NCBI RefSeq assembly: GCF_018141405.1
Contig: NZ_CP058648.1
Location: 1,937,001 to 2,001,000 of the forward strand
DNA: 64,000 nucleotides
Direction: 5' to 3'
DNA from: Serpentinicella alkaliphila
GTDB taxonomy: Bacteria; Bacillota; Clostridia; Peptostreptococcales; Natronincolaceae
The notes beneath the pieces were generated by a model that saw only the letters and a list, made by a program, of their open reading frames with translations, had not been told where the DNA came from and did no database searches. Below, piece after piece: positions 1 to 8,589 of this stretch; position 1 is the stretch's first letter; every line of letters starts with the position of its first letter. A program made the translations under genes and the position numbers.

Positions 1-1
1 T

Positions 2-748
2 AAAACATCTTTTAATCCACAAATTGTTGGTAGAGTAAGAAATATTGAAGTGGCTGCAAATAGAGTAAATGGAACATTATTAATGCCTATGGAAGTTTTT
101 TCATTTAATAATATTACTGGATCAAGAAGTAAAGCAGGCGGATACCATGAAGCCCCAATAATTTCAAATGGAAAATTTGTACCGGGAGTAGGTGGAGGTG
201 TTTGCCAAGTTTCTACTACTTTATATAATGCTGTAATCAGAAGTGATTTAGCTATAGTTGAAAGAAGAAATCATTCTCTACCTGTTGTCTATGTTCCTCT
301 TGGTCATGATGCAACAGTCACGGATAATTATATAGATTTCAAATTTCAAAACAATAAAACCTATCCTATATACATAGAAAGTAAAGTACAGGGGGACTCC
401 CTGTTTGTGGGGATATATGGACAGAAGAAAGGTAGTACCAATACATCAATAGATCTTCATTCACAAATAACAGAGGTAATAAGTCCAAGGATTGAAGTTA
501 AAAAGGACCCTAATATGAATATAGGGGAAAAGAAAGTTATTCAAGAGGCTAAAAATGGATATAGAGTAGATACATATAAGGTTTACTATGAGTCAGGAGT
601 ACAGGTTAGGCGAGAGCATATTTCCAGAGATTATTATAATCCAATACATGGGGAAATAATAGAAGGGGCAAGACCAGTAGATGTTAAAAATAACGAACAG
701 GATATAGAACAAGTAAATATAAATGAGTCAGAGGTCATAGATTATTAG
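2..748 (+). CDS. VanW family protein with G5-like C-terminus (5' end outside window)
   Basis: The reading frame is open from base 2, so the gene starts upstream of the window; 248 codons are present. An internal GTG at 50 lacks a ribosome site and lies inside the conserved domain, so it is not the start. The VanW domain is clear from the 'FSFNN' block and the 'VGGGVCQVSTTLYNA' block with its conserved Cys. The last 80 or so residues look like a G5 domain, which in related proteins binds cell-wall sugars. Family members are often membrane-anchored or secreted, and peptidoglycan-linked; the anchor would be in the missing N-terminus. Molecular function is unknown. It is followed by a promoter-like TATAAT before the next gene. 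Confidence 0.85.
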   Translation, partial: KTSFNPQIVGRVRNIEVAANRVNGTLLMPMEVFSFNNITGSRSKAGGYHEAPIISNGKFVPGVGGGVCQVSTTLYNAVIRSDLAIVERRNHSLPVVYVPLGHDATVTDNYIDFKFQNNKTYPIYIESKVQGDSLFVGIYGQKKGSTNTSIDLHSQITEVISPRIEVKKDPNMNIGEKKVIQEAKNGYRVDTYKVYYESGVQVRREHISRDYYNPIHGEIIEGARPVDVKNNEQDIEQVNINESEVIDY

Positions 749-827
749 ATCTATGGCCTATTTACATATAGTTAATTTTATGCATTTTTGGTATAATGTT
801 ATTAAATAATAAAAGAGGAGGAGAGCC

Positions 828-1523
828 ATGGAGCATTTTTTATATGACAAGGATGTCCAATGTCCATTGTGTAGGAATAAATTTAAAACGAAAAAAGTTA
901 GGACAAGGTTTTTGAAAGTCGTTAAAAGAGATGATGACTTTTGTGTTACATATAAGGATATTAATCCAATATACTATCATATTTTTACTTGTCCAGAGTG
1001 TGGCTATAGCTCCTCAGAGAGTGAATTTAATAATTTAAGTAAAATAGGGAAAGAAATATTGGAAAAAAGTATTAGAGGCAAGTGGAGTAAAAGGGACTTT
1101 GGTGGAATTAGAGGACATAGGGAGGCTGAAGAAGTGTACAAGCTAGCTATACTCAATGGACAGCTAATGAAAAAACCAAAGGGATATATAGGGGGGTTGT
1201 GTTTAAAGCTAGCTTGGATTTATAGAGAGCAAAATGATAAAAGAGAATTTGCATTTTTAAAATATGCCTTAGACCTTTTGGAAGATGCTTATCAAAATGA
1301 ACGATTCCCGATTGCGAGCTTAGATGAAGTTAATCTAGCCTATCTAATAGGAGAACTGAGTAGAAGGTTGGGAGACCCAAAAAAATCTGTTGTTTGGTAT
1401 TCTAAGGCTTTAGATAACCCTGATATTAGAAGACATAGACTTCTACAGATTAGGGCTAGGGAGCAATGGAGCTTAGCAAGGGAACAATATAAATCACATA
1501 AGGAAATGAAACAAAATGCCTAA
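828..1523 (+). CDS. DUF2225 family protein
   Basis: 231 residues. The N-terminus has two CxxC pairs (CPLC near residue 13 and CPEC near residue 55) that probably form a zinc site, followed by a helical, TPR-like region. This matches the DUF2225 family, common in Clostridia and Bacilli and without known function. The ATG at 828 follows a strong AGAGGAGGAG ribosome site. Its last 8 bases overlap the next gene, ogt, so the two are probably co-transcribed. Functional role cannot be stated from sequence. Confidence 0.8.
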   Translation: MEHFLYDKDVQCPLCRNKFKTKKVRTRFLKVVKRDDDFCVTYKDINPIYYHIFTCPECGYSSSESEFNNLSKIGKEILEKSIRGKWSKRDFGGIRGHREAEEVYKLAILNGQLMKKPKGYIGGLCLKLAWIYREQNDKREFAFLKYALDLLEDAYQNERFPIASLDEVNLAYLIGELSRRLGDPKKSVVWYSKALDNPDIRRHRLLQIRAREQWSLAREQYKSHKEMKQNA

Positions 1524-2040
1524 CATTTACTATAGTAATTTAAACATTTCGAATATGAACTTATGGTTAGCCTCTTGTAGTGAAGGGGTTATTTCTATAG
1601 GGTTAAATGAAAAAAAGGAAGATTTTATTAAAGATTCTAATAAGCATTTTAGGGAGTATACGCTTAAGGAAGATTCTTTAGCAAATAAAGAGGTGGCTAT
1701 ACAGCTTGAGGAATATTTTATGGGCAGAAGAAAAGAATTTTCATTCCCAGTTATACTCAAAGGCACTGATTTTCAGAAAAAAGTATGGGCTGAATTAATG
1801 AAGGTCCCATTTGGACAAATTGCTACATATAAAGATATAGCTCTTAGGATAGAAAATGAAAAGGCAACTAGAGCTGTAGGTATGGCAAATAATAAAAATA
1901 GACTGCCGATTGTAGTTCCATGTCATAGAATTATTGGTTCAAACGGTGCCCTTGTAGGGTATGCTGGAGGTATCGAGATAAAAAAACAATTATTGGCCAT
2001 TGAGGGCATAAGGTGCTTAAATGATAAAATAAAAATTTAA
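1516..2040 (+). CDS. ogt: methylated-DNA--protein-cysteine methyltransferase
   Basis: 174 residues. Repairs O6-methylguanine by irreversible transfer of the alkyl group to its own cysteine. The active-site motif VVPCHRI is present with the acceptor Cys136, and the DNA-binding helix region 'ATRAVGMANNKN' lies just before it. The N-terminal ribonuclease-like half is short and divergent, as usual for Ogt. The ATG overlaps the end of the DUF2225 gene, suggesting translational coupling. No Ada-type regulatory domain is fused. Confidence 0.93.
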   Translation: MPNIYYSNLNISNMNLWLASCSEGVISIGLNEKKEDFIKDSNKHFREYTLKEDSLANKEVAIQLEEYFMGRRKEFSFPVILKGTDFQKKVWAELMKVPFGQIATYKDIALRIENEKATRAVGMANNKNRLPIVVPCHRIIGSNGALVGYAGGIEIKKQLLAIEGIRCLNDKIKI

Positions 2041-2060
2041 ATTAATTATTTAAATTGTAT

Positions 2061-2114
2061 GCCTCCTTAAATAAACGCATAAATATTTATAAGACGTTTA
2101 TTTGAATAGGGGGT
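2061..2114 (+). promoter_or_regulatory. long 5'-UTR hairpin that can mask the ribosome site of the hydrolase gene
   Basis: AAATAAACG (2069-2077) pairs perfectly with CGTTTATTT (2095-2103), extended by T68-G104 and T67-A105. After a 3-base bulge, GCCTCC (2061-2066) can pair with GGGGGT (2109-2114), using G-U wobbles. The second block covers the GGGGG ribosome site of the TTG start at 2121. The structure is read directly; a role in translational control is inference. There is no T tract, so it is not a normal terminator for ogt. Confidence 0.4.
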
Positions 2115-2120
2115 TTTAGT

Positions 2121-3422
2121 TTGAAAACAATTGAAAGGAATCCAATAATTTTTATCCCCGGTATAATGGGATCTATGGGTGATGAAATAATACCTGGTAC
2201 GGGCAGATGGGGATTTGGAGTTGCCCAATTAATTTATAGTCCTTTTATTAAGGGGTTGCAGAAAATTGGGTATGAACTAGGTAAGGATTTGTTTATATGC
2301 TACTACGACTGGAGAAAATCTAATGTAGATTCAGCTAGAAAATATTTGATACCTCTTATAGATCAAATTAAGCAGAGGAATATTAGTAAAAAAATAGATA
2401 TTATTTGTCATAGTATGGGTGGAATAGTGGCGAGAACGTACATACAAAACTATTACTATAGAAAAGACATTGATAAATTAATAATGATTGGTACACCTAA
2501 TAAAGGAGCTATTTCAGCATATTATTTTTGGAGCAATGGAGATTTTATTGGAAGTAAAGATAAAAAAAGAGGAGTTCAACAAATATTATCTAAAGGTTAT
2601 CTTTGGTTATTACAAAAGATGATGAATTTTTCATTGGGAGTAGATAATTTAAAGAAAATACATAGAATGTTTCCTTCTGTAAAGGAATTAATACCCTCAT
2701 ATGATTATGGTCCTTGTATGTGCTTTTTTAAGGAAAATGAGCTTATTACGGTTCCAACAATGTATTCGAAATATAAAAACAACTTACTAGATAGGTTAAA
2801 CTACTGGAGTTACCTATTGAAATATGGGACGAACAATACATATTGTATTGTCGGAGATGGATTTGAAACAGAACAATATCTATTATTAAAGCAAGAAAGC
2901 TTTGTAAACTCAAAAAAAGAAGAAATTACAGATATTGTTTATACAAATGAAGGGGATGGTACTGTTACTAGCTATAGTGCACAGCTTGATGGTATAAGTT
3001 ATTATTCATTGAACAAAAATCATCACCAAATTGTTGAAGCTTCCTTAAGTCCAATAATGGGTATATATAATATTAAGGATAATATAACTAGAGATAGTTT
3101 TATAGAAGTGGATGAGTATAATCATATACATTTTCTATTAGAAGGTAATGCAAATATTCAAATAAAAAACAAAAAAAGTAATGAGGTCCTATTAAGAATT
3201 GTTAGTGATACTGTGTATACGAAATACGAACATATATATGAGAGATTTGAGCCTAAATATAGATGGCTTATTTTAAAGGGAATACCAAAAGGTGAATATA
3301 TCATTGAAATAAAAGAATTAGATTTAGAAGAAGTAAATGTCCTAGTAATTACAGATAGCCTAGAAAAAGAATATGGCACTTTAATAAGCAAAAATAAAAC
3401 ACTTGAAATACAAGTGTTCTAG
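2121..3422 (+). CDS. alpha/beta hydrolase, LCAT/PGAP1-like lipase or acyltransferase
   Basis: 433 residues with a TTG start behind AGGGGG. The N-terminus has the oxyanion-type block 'IIFIPGIMGS' typical of lecithin:cholesterol acyltransferase relatives, and the nucleophile elbow CHSMGG with Ser98. A later Asp ('NEGDGTVTSYSA') and His ('KNHHQIVEA') fit the catalytic triad. No signal peptide is visible, so a cytoplasmic location is likely unless a short internal signal was missed. The C-terminal 110 residues look like a beta-rich add-on. Substrate is unknown; phospholipid or acyl-ester hydrolysis is an inference. The 3' end overlaps the convergent Fur gene by 4 bases. Confidence 0.75.
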   Translation: MKTIERNPIIFIPGIMGSMGDEIIPGTGRWGFGVAQLIYSPFIKGLQKIGYELGKDLFICYYDWRKSNVDSARKYLIPLIDQIKQRNISKKIDIICHSMGGIVARTYIQNYYYRKDIDKLIMIGTPNKGAISAYYFWSNGDFIGSKDKKRGVQQILSKGYLWLLQKMMNFSLGVDNLKKIHRMFPSVKELIPSYDYGPCMCFFKENELITVPTMYSKYKNNLLDRLNYWSYLLKYGTNNTYCIVGDGFETEQYLLLKQESFVNSKKEEITDIVYTNEGDGTVTSYSAQLDGISYYSLNKNHHQIVEASLSPIMGIYNIKDNITRDSFIEVDEYNHIHFLLEGNANIQIKNKKSNEVLLRIVSDTVYTKYEHIYERFEPKYRWLILKGIPKGEYIIEIKELDLEEVNVLVITDSLEKEYGTLISKNKTLEIQVF

Positions 3423-3829
3423 GAAATACATTCAGGACAAATGCCGTAAAAGCACAATTGTTGTTTTGTTATAATATAATGTGTGCTTTGTTCTATGAGG
3501 CTAGTTAATTTAGGAAATAGATCTTCATTTAAATCTACGACAGTCAGGCAGCTAGTGCATACCAGATGTGGGTGACTTACTGGATTGGAGTCGTATCTAA
3601 AGCTATTTTCGCCAATATTAATTACTTGAATTAATCCTATTTCGGAGAATAACTCTAATGACTTATACACAGTAGCTAAACTAATAGATGGATAGTCTTC
3701 AATTAACATTCTATATATAGATTCTGCATTTAAATGATCCTGACTCTTTTTTATAATGTTATAAATGGCCAATCGTTGAGGAGTGATTTTACATTTTTTC
3801 GATTTTAAGGTAGTGACTACACAACTCAT
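3419..3829 (-). CDS. Fur-family transcriptional repressor (PerR-like)
   Basis: 136 residues. The winged-helix domain includes 'KITPQRLAIYNII' and 'SLATVYKSLELFSEIGLI'. The dimer domain has the metal-site pattern 'HPHLVC' and two CxxC pairs (CTSC, CPEC) for structural zinc. The spacing of Asp and His ligands resembles PerR, the peroxide sensor, more than Fur or Zur, but this cannot be settled by eye. It is transcribed away from the DUF362 gene, and an inverted repeat lies between them. Confidence 0.88.
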   Translation of the reverse strand: MSCVVTTLKSKKCKITPQRLAIYNIIKKSQDHLNAESIYRMLIEDYPSISLATVYKSLELFSEIGLIQVINIGENSFRYDSNPVSHPHLVCTSCLTVVDLNEDLFPKLTSLIEQSTHYIITKQQLCFYGICPECIS

Positions 3830-3925
3830 AATATAAACACCCTTAACAAATATTTAACAACGTTGAATAAAATTTTAACAAACTAGTTACGTCCATTATA
3901 TAAGCTTTCCATAAAAATGTAAATA

Positions 3926-3946
3926 CTATTATTAAAACAATAATGG
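3926..3946. promoter_or_regulatory. inverted repeat, possible operator between fur-like and DUF362 genes
   Basis: CTATTATT and AATAATGG (7 of 8 positions complementary) flank a 5-base AAAAC spacer. The spacing is not the classical 7-1-7 Fur/PerR box, so assignment as the autoregulatory operator is weak. Confidence 0.22.
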
Positions 3947-3976
3947 AAAAAGTTTGAATTTAGAAAGGAAGTACAT

Positions 3977-5131
3977 ATGAAAAAAGAAAGAGTTTCTCTA
4001 ATTAGATGCAATGAATATGATTATAAAATGGTTAAGAAAGCAATTTTAAATTCATTCGAAAACCTAGGTGGAATAAATAAATATATTTCATCAGGTGATA
4101 GAGTTTTACTTAAATTAAATCTTTTAATGAAAAAGAAGCCTGAAGATGCAACTACTACTCATCCGGTGTTTACAAAAGCCTTAGCTGAGGTATTAATAGA
4201 ATATGGTGCAGAAGTTATTATTGGGGATAGTCCCGGTGGCCCTTTTAATGAAAATATTTTAAGAGGGGTATATAAAGCATGCGGTATAGAAGAAATTGCA
4301 ATGGAAGTAGGTGCTACCCTAAATTATAACACTAATACAGTTGAAATTAAAAACGAGAATGGACTAATATTAAAGAAAATTACTGCCATAGAGCTTATTA
4401 ATAAGGTTGACAAAGTTATTTCAGTCTCTAAATTGAAAACCCATGGCATGATGTTGTTTACTGGGGCAGTTAAAAACATGTTTGGAATTGTTGCAGGACT
4501 AGAAAAGGCAGAATACCATGTAAGAATGCCTAACAATGTTGATTTTTCCAATGCATTAGTGGATATATGCATAGCTGCTAATCCTATATTATCCTTCATG
4601 GATGGAATAGTAGGCATGGAAGGAGCAGGACCTAGTGCCGGGAATCCTAGAGCGGTTGGAGTTGTGATAGCATCTTCAAGTCCGTATCACCTAGATGTTG
4701 TTGCTAGTTCTATTATAGGAATAAATGCATCAAAAGTTCCAACTATTCAAAGGTGTGTTGAAAGAAATCTTTGTGGAGGAACATTTGAAGATATAGAGTT
4801 GCTAGGAGATGATTATAACAGCTTTGTAATTAATAATTATATTGTCCCTGAAATAAGGAGCTTAGATCTATTAGAGGGTAAGCTACCAAAATTCATTAGA
4901 GATATAATAAATGAATTACTTCAACCTAAACCTGTATTTATACATAATAGATGTATAGGCTGTAGGGATTGTGCTGAAAGCTGCCCACCTGCAATAATAT
5001 CTATGAAGAATAACAGGCCAGAGGCAAAACTAGACGAATGTATTAGATGTTTTTGCTGTCAGGAACTATGTCCTGTTAAGGCGGTTGAAATACATCGTCC
5101 AATTCTAATGAAACTTTTGGCTAGACTATAG
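3977..5131 (+). CDS. DUF362 protein with C-terminal 2x[4Fe-4S] ferredoxin domain
   Basis: 384 residues. The N-terminal 290 residues are a DUF362 domain ('GDSPGGPF', 'SVSKLKTHGMMLFTGAVKNMFG'). The C-terminus has two ferredoxin motifs, CIGCRDCAESCP and CIRCFCCQELCP, the usual ligands for two 4Fe-4S clusters. Such proteins are common in anaerobes; the redox partner is unknown. A start at ATG 3977 is supported by GAAAGGAAG upstream. It may be controlled by the adjacent Fur-family regulator, which would suit an iron-sulfur protein, but that is inference. Its stop overlaps the convergent NRDE gene by 6 bases. Confidence 0.9.
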   Translation: MKKERVSLIRCNEYDYKMVKKAILNSFENLGGINKYISSGDRVLLKLNLLMKKKPEDATTTHPVFTKALAEVLIEYGAEVIIGDSPGGPFNENILRGVYKACGIEEIAMEVGATLNYNTNTVEIKNENGLILKKITAIELINKVDKVISVSKLKTHGMMLFTGAVKNMFGIVAGLEKAEYHVRMPNNVDFSNALVDICIAANPILSFMDGIVGMEGAGPSAGNPRAVGVVIASSSPYHLDVVASSIIGINASKVPTIQRCVERNLCGGTFEDIELLGDDYNSFVINNYIVPEIRSLDLLEGKLPKFIRDIINELLQPKPVFIHNRCIGCRDCAESCPPAIISMKNNRPEAKLDECIRCFCCQELCPVKAVEIHRPILMKLLARL

Positions 5132-5896
5132 GGCCTTTTGCACTTTAAAACAAAAGAAGGATTCATTCCATTGTTTAGTTTCAGTATCTAGGGCTTTTTC
5201 AATAAAAGTTACTTCATCATTATAGTCTACAGTTATTACTGTCATTGATCTAGTACCATACTGTGGGCTATCAATAAAAATAGGAGATAGTAAACGCTCA
5301 AGTTCGATACCAACCTTTGTGTCCGGTAAGTCTTCATCTTTAGCTATAGAATTATTTTTTAAAATGTTAAACAGCTTATGATGACTAAATTTATTTGCCA
5401 CTGCGTCTTTAAGCATAGTAGTACCTAGTATAACTTTAGGCCAAGGGGTATTTAGTGAATGATTACTTAAACCGTGTATTCCAGGTTCTATTTTGGTTAT
5501 TTCATTATTTTGTCGTGAATAATAAAATAATTCGGATTGATCACCTACTAAAAGATTAAAACCATTATATGATATATTTGAGCTTTGTATTTGCTCTAGG
5601 TAATCTCTGGGGGGGATATTACTTTCAAGATAAGTACTAACCAGATGCCCCCTAGAGTTGCCATTTTTATTCATACTAGAAGGGTCCCTATAATTAGTGA
5701 GTGTTGCGAACCTCCCTTCCTTTGTTATACCTAACCATGTACCACCTTTTTCAAGATCTCTACCTGCTAGAATATTTGGGTTGTCCTCCCAAAATTCAGC
5801 TTGCATAGTAGGGCGTTTATAAAATTCATCTCTGTTTGATGTAATAATAAGTTTATATTTTGGATGTATCTTGTATGAAAAAAGAACTATACACAT
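5126..5896 (-). CDS. NRDE family protein (TANGO2-like Ntn hydrolase fold)
   Basis: 256 residues from the ATG at 5896. An upstream in-frame TTG (5905) sits only one base from the ribosome site, whereas the ATG has a 10-base gap and places Cys at position 2. That Cys is expected to become the N-terminal nucleophile of this Ntn-type family after Met removal. The signature 'ITSNRDEFYKRPT' is present, followed by 'GRDLEKGGTWLG'. Substrate and pathway are unknown. Nearest neighbour is the convergent DUF362 gene. Confidence 0.88.
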   Translation of the reverse strand: MCIVLFSYKIHPKYKLIITSNRDEFYKRPTMQAEFWEDNPNILAGRDLEKGGTWLGITKEGRFATLTNYRDPSSMNKNGNSRGHLVSTYLESNIPPRDYLEQIQSSNISYNGFNLLVGDQSELFYYSRQNNEITKIEPGIHGLSNHSLNTPWPKVILGTTMLKDAVANKFSHHKLFNILKNNSIAKDEDLPDTKVGIELERLLSPIFIDSPQYGTRSMTVITVDYNDEVTFIEKALDTETKQWNESFFCFKVQKAL

Positions 5897-6033
5897 TTTT
5901 TTCAATCACCTTTCAATTGTATTGGAATCTTAGTTAAATATAATTATATCAAAATGTTTACTTTTTTTCATAATTTTAATATTATAATAATGTTGTAAAT
6001 TAATTTAAAAAATAAAATTAAAGGGTGTATTTA

Positions 6034-6504
6034 ATGAATAGTATTATTACTGAACTAGCTAAGCTAAAAATTTATGAATGGATAATTTTATTTTTTACTG
6101 GCTTAAGTTGTATAGTATTATACAATTATATAAATATTAGTAAGCAGGAGAAGGCTAAGAAACTAATATATGAAAAAATTGAGGGAAGCAGAGGGCATGT
6201 ATCAGATTATGAGATTGAAAAATTAATCAATAAGAAAATGCTTGAGCATATTAAGCCTGATAAACTATTTTGGGAAATAGATAATATATTTAAAATAAAT
6301 TTTAATGACAAAATATCTTTTAGTTCAAAAACCCATGGCTTTACTCAAGGTTATTTCTTAGGCTTAAAAAATGGTAACAATGACTCATATTTTCTTTTAA
6401 TAAGAGTTTCCCATAGTCATTTAAAAAATAAAAAAGGGGATATATGGTCTATACCTATAGAATTAATTGACGTAAAGACAATAAATGTTTGGAATCAATT
6501 GTAG
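6034..6504 (+). CDS. hypothetical single-pass membrane protein
   Basis: 156 residues, not recognised. The ATG at 6034 is preferred over a GTG at 6025 because AAAGGG lies 8 bases before it. Residues 14-31 form one hydrophobic segment, with the rest charged and probably cytoplasmic. No catalytic motif is visible. It has its own terminator, so it appears monocistronic. Confidence 0.6.
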   Translation: MNSIITELAKLKIYEWIILFFTGLSCIVLYNYINISKQEKAKKLIYEKIEGSRGHVSDYEIEKLINKKMLEHIKPDKLFWEIDNIFKINFNDKISFSSKTHGFTQGYFLGLKNGNNDSYFLLIRVSHSHLKNKKGDIWSIPIELIDVKTINVWNQL

Positions 6505-6525
6505 AGCCTTATTATGGCTCTTTTA
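6503..6525 (+). terminator. rho-independent terminator
   Basis: AGAGCC / GGCTCT stem with a 7-base loop and a TTTT run, directly after the stop of the preceding gene. Confidence 0.7.
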
Positions 6526-6602
6526 AAATTCAATTATTATTTTGCAATCCTGTCACAATTGTATATTTCTATGAATAAACTTTAGTGAAAGGAGAGCGCG
6601 GT

Positions 6603-6926
6603 ATGTCTGTTAAATCATTTATTACCAATTTATTGAAAAATGCTGTACCTCAATCAGATTACATTCAAGTAAAACTTGAAGACCTATATATTGAAATGAA
6701 AAGAATTACAGATCCTGGTATACCTCATGAAGTAACAGTTGTAGTTCCTAGGGCAGAAATAAGAGAAAGATATAATGAGCAAGGTGAGTTAATTGAGAAA
6801 GAAATTATATTAAATAGTATAACTGTTGTTCATGCCCCAAGACATCCTTTAGCAGGCCCTCCTTCTTCATCTATAGAACCCCCTGAAATTCCTGCGAGAG
6901 GAAATAAAAATTTTAAGCCTAAATAA
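6603..6926 (+). CDS. hypothetical small soluble protein
   Basis: 107 residues from ATG 6603, preceded by AAAGGAG with suitable spacing; an upstream in-frame start at 6585 would place the ribosome site inside the gene. The middle is predicted beta-rich ('HEVTVVVPRAEI') and the last 30 residues are Pro/Ser-rich and probably disordered. No family recognised and no signal peptide. A strong terminator follows. Confidence 0.6.
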   Translation: MSVKSFITNLLKNAVPQSDYIQVKLEDLYIEMKRITDPGIPHEVTVVVPRAEIRERYNEQGELIEKEIILNSITVVHAPRHPLAGPPSSSIEPPEIPARGNKNFKPK

Positions 6927-6973
6927 ATTAATATAGAGTATAATAAAATTTAGACAATAAGTTAAAAAAATTT

Positions 6974-6997
6974 AAGGAGTGATTAACTCCTTTTTTT
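6974..6997 (+). terminator. rho-independent terminator
   Basis: AAGGAGT / ACTCCTT perfect 7-bp stem, GATTA loop and seven T. Confidence 0.85.
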
Positions 6998-7130
6998 ACG
7001 GTTTATTATATGCCTATTCCACTTCTTTATTTCAACGGTAAAATACTGTATAATAATAGAAATATATGGGTATTAATTTTAAATATAATATTTTTTGGAC
7101 TTATATTAAAGTATGGAAGGTGCATTTTAT

Positions 7131-8030
7131 ATGAAGAAGATTATGGTTATTTATAACCCTTCTTCTGGTAAGCAGGCTTTTGATGAAAAGGTAAAAAATA
7201 TAACTAGTATATTATTAGATAATGGGTATATTTTAGGAAAGTTCATTACACAAAAGAAGAATGATGCTAGAGATAGGGTTATTCAATGCTGCCACGAAGA
7301 TTGGGATGCAATTATCGCCTGCGGCGGTGATGGTACATTAAATGAAGTAGCAAATGGAATTATGCTTGGAGGACGAAAAATCCCAGTCGCAATTCTAGGG
7401 ACAGGAACTGTTAATGATTTTGCAAAATCCTTAAACATACCCAAAACACCTAGAGATTTCTGTAATATGATTATGAATGAGTTAACTATGGATATAGATT
7501 TGGGAAGGGCAAATGATAAGTATTTTGTAAATGTATCTGCTTTTGGACTATTAAGTAGTGTGGCCCATGAAACAAAAAAAGAATATAAGGCTATCTTAGG
7601 TAGGCTAGCATACTTTATTGAAGGCATTAAAATTTTACCTAAGGAATTAATGAATCCAATTCATACGGAAGTTATTAGTGAAGAGTTAAATTTAAATGAA
7701 AATATACAATTGTTTATTTTATCAAATGGAAATTCAATAGGGGGTTTTAAAAACTTTATGCCTGAAGCTAGATTTGACGATGGTTATTTAGACTGTCTTA
7801 TTATTAGAGATACAACTCTTGAATCCATGATAACTATTTTAAAAGCCTTTTCAACGGCTCAGCATACTAGCTGTCAAAATATCGAATATTTTAAAACTAA
7901 AAAAATAAGAATTTCTTCAAATTCTTCTGCGGTTGTAGATATAGACGGTGAATATGGTGGGGCATTACCTGTTGAGTATGAGGTTGTGGAGAAGGGATTA
8001 AAAATATTTGTTTCTAAGTATCCATACTAG
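7131..8030 (+). CDS. diacylglycerol/lipid kinase family protein (YegS/DgkB type)
   Basis: 299 residues. Start taken at ATG 7131, 10 bases after GGAAGG; the ATG at 7113 overlaps that site. The DAGK catalytic region is clear: 'MVIYNPSSGK' near the start and the ATP-binding 'IACGGDGTLNEVANG'. Members phosphorylate diacylglycerol or related lipids at the inner membrane face. The C-terminal domain has the 'VDIDGEYGGALPVEYEV' end typical of the family. Exact lipid substrate cannot be told. trmL follows after 32 bases, perhaps in the same transcript. Confidence 0.88.
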   Translation: MKKIMVIYNPSSGKQAFDEKVKNITSILLDNGYILGKFITQKKNDARDRVIQCCHEDWDAIIACGGDGTLNEVANGIMLGGRKIPVAILGTGTVNDFAKSLNIPKTPRDFCNMIMNELTMDIDLGRANDKYFVNVSAFGLLSSVAHETKKEYKAILGRLAYFIEGIKILPKELMNPIHTEVISEELNLNENIQLFILSNGNSIGGFKNFMPEARFDDGYLDCLIIRDTTLESMITILKAFSTAQHTSCQNIEYFKTKKIRISSNSSAVVDIDGEYGGALPVEYEVVEKGLKIFVSKYPY

Positions 8031-8062
8031 GGAATAAGCAAATCAGGAGGTTTAACCGAAAT

Positions 8063-8533
8063 ATGAAATTAAATATCGTGCTCTTTGAGCCAGAGATTCC
8101 ACAAAATACAGGAAATATTGCTAGAACATGTGTTATAACAAATACAGCTCTACATATTATAGGTCCTATGGGCTTTTCATTGGATGAAAAACAGGTAAAA
8201 AGAGCAGGACTTGATTATTGGGACTTATTAGATTTTACATATTATGATAGTTACGAGGAATTTTTAACCAAAAATCCTAAAGCAAATATATACTATGCAG
8301 AAACAAGAGTAGAAAATAAATATACAGATGTAAGTTATAGTGATAATGATTTCATTATGTTCGGTAAGGAAACAACCGGGATACCGAAAACAATTTTAGG
8401 TGAAAATAAAGAGACTTGTATAAGAATACCTATGTTAAAAATAGAGAAGGCCCGTTCTTTGAATTTATCAAATTCTGTAGCAATAGTGGTATATGAAGTT
8501 TTAAGACAATGGGATTTTCCTGGAATGAATTAG
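8063..8533 (+). CDS. trmL: tRNA (cytidine/uridine-34-2'-O)-methyltransferase
   Basis: 156 residues, the size of the minimal SPOUT methyltransferases. The N-terminus 'EPEIPQNTGNIARTC' and the knot motifs 'FGKETTGIP' and 'RSLNLSNSVAIVVYE' match TrmL/YibK. It methylates the wobble 2'-hydroxyl of certain leucine tRNAs using S-adenosylmethionine. Follows AGGAGG. Confidence 0.93.
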   Translation: MKLNIVLFEPEIPQNTGNIARTCVITNTALHIIGPMGFSLDEKQVKRAGLDYWDLLDFTYYDSYEEFLTKNPKANIYYAETRVENKYTDVSYSDNDFIMFGKETTGIPKTILGENKETCIRIPMLKIEKARSLNLSNSVAIVVYEVLRQWDFPGMN

Positions 8534-8589
8534 TGACAATTGAATATTTTAATATAATAGATTTATGTTTTTAAAAGGGGGAAAAAACA

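Noticed and set aside
50-748. Complete VanW gene starting at GTG 50
   Set aside because: The frame is open to the window edge and the preceding residues (TSFNPQIVGRVRNIE) continue the VanW domain.
3926-3946. Confident PerR/Fur box
   Set aside because: The repeat spacing and sequence do not fit TTATAATNATTATAA or the Fur 7-1-7 layout.
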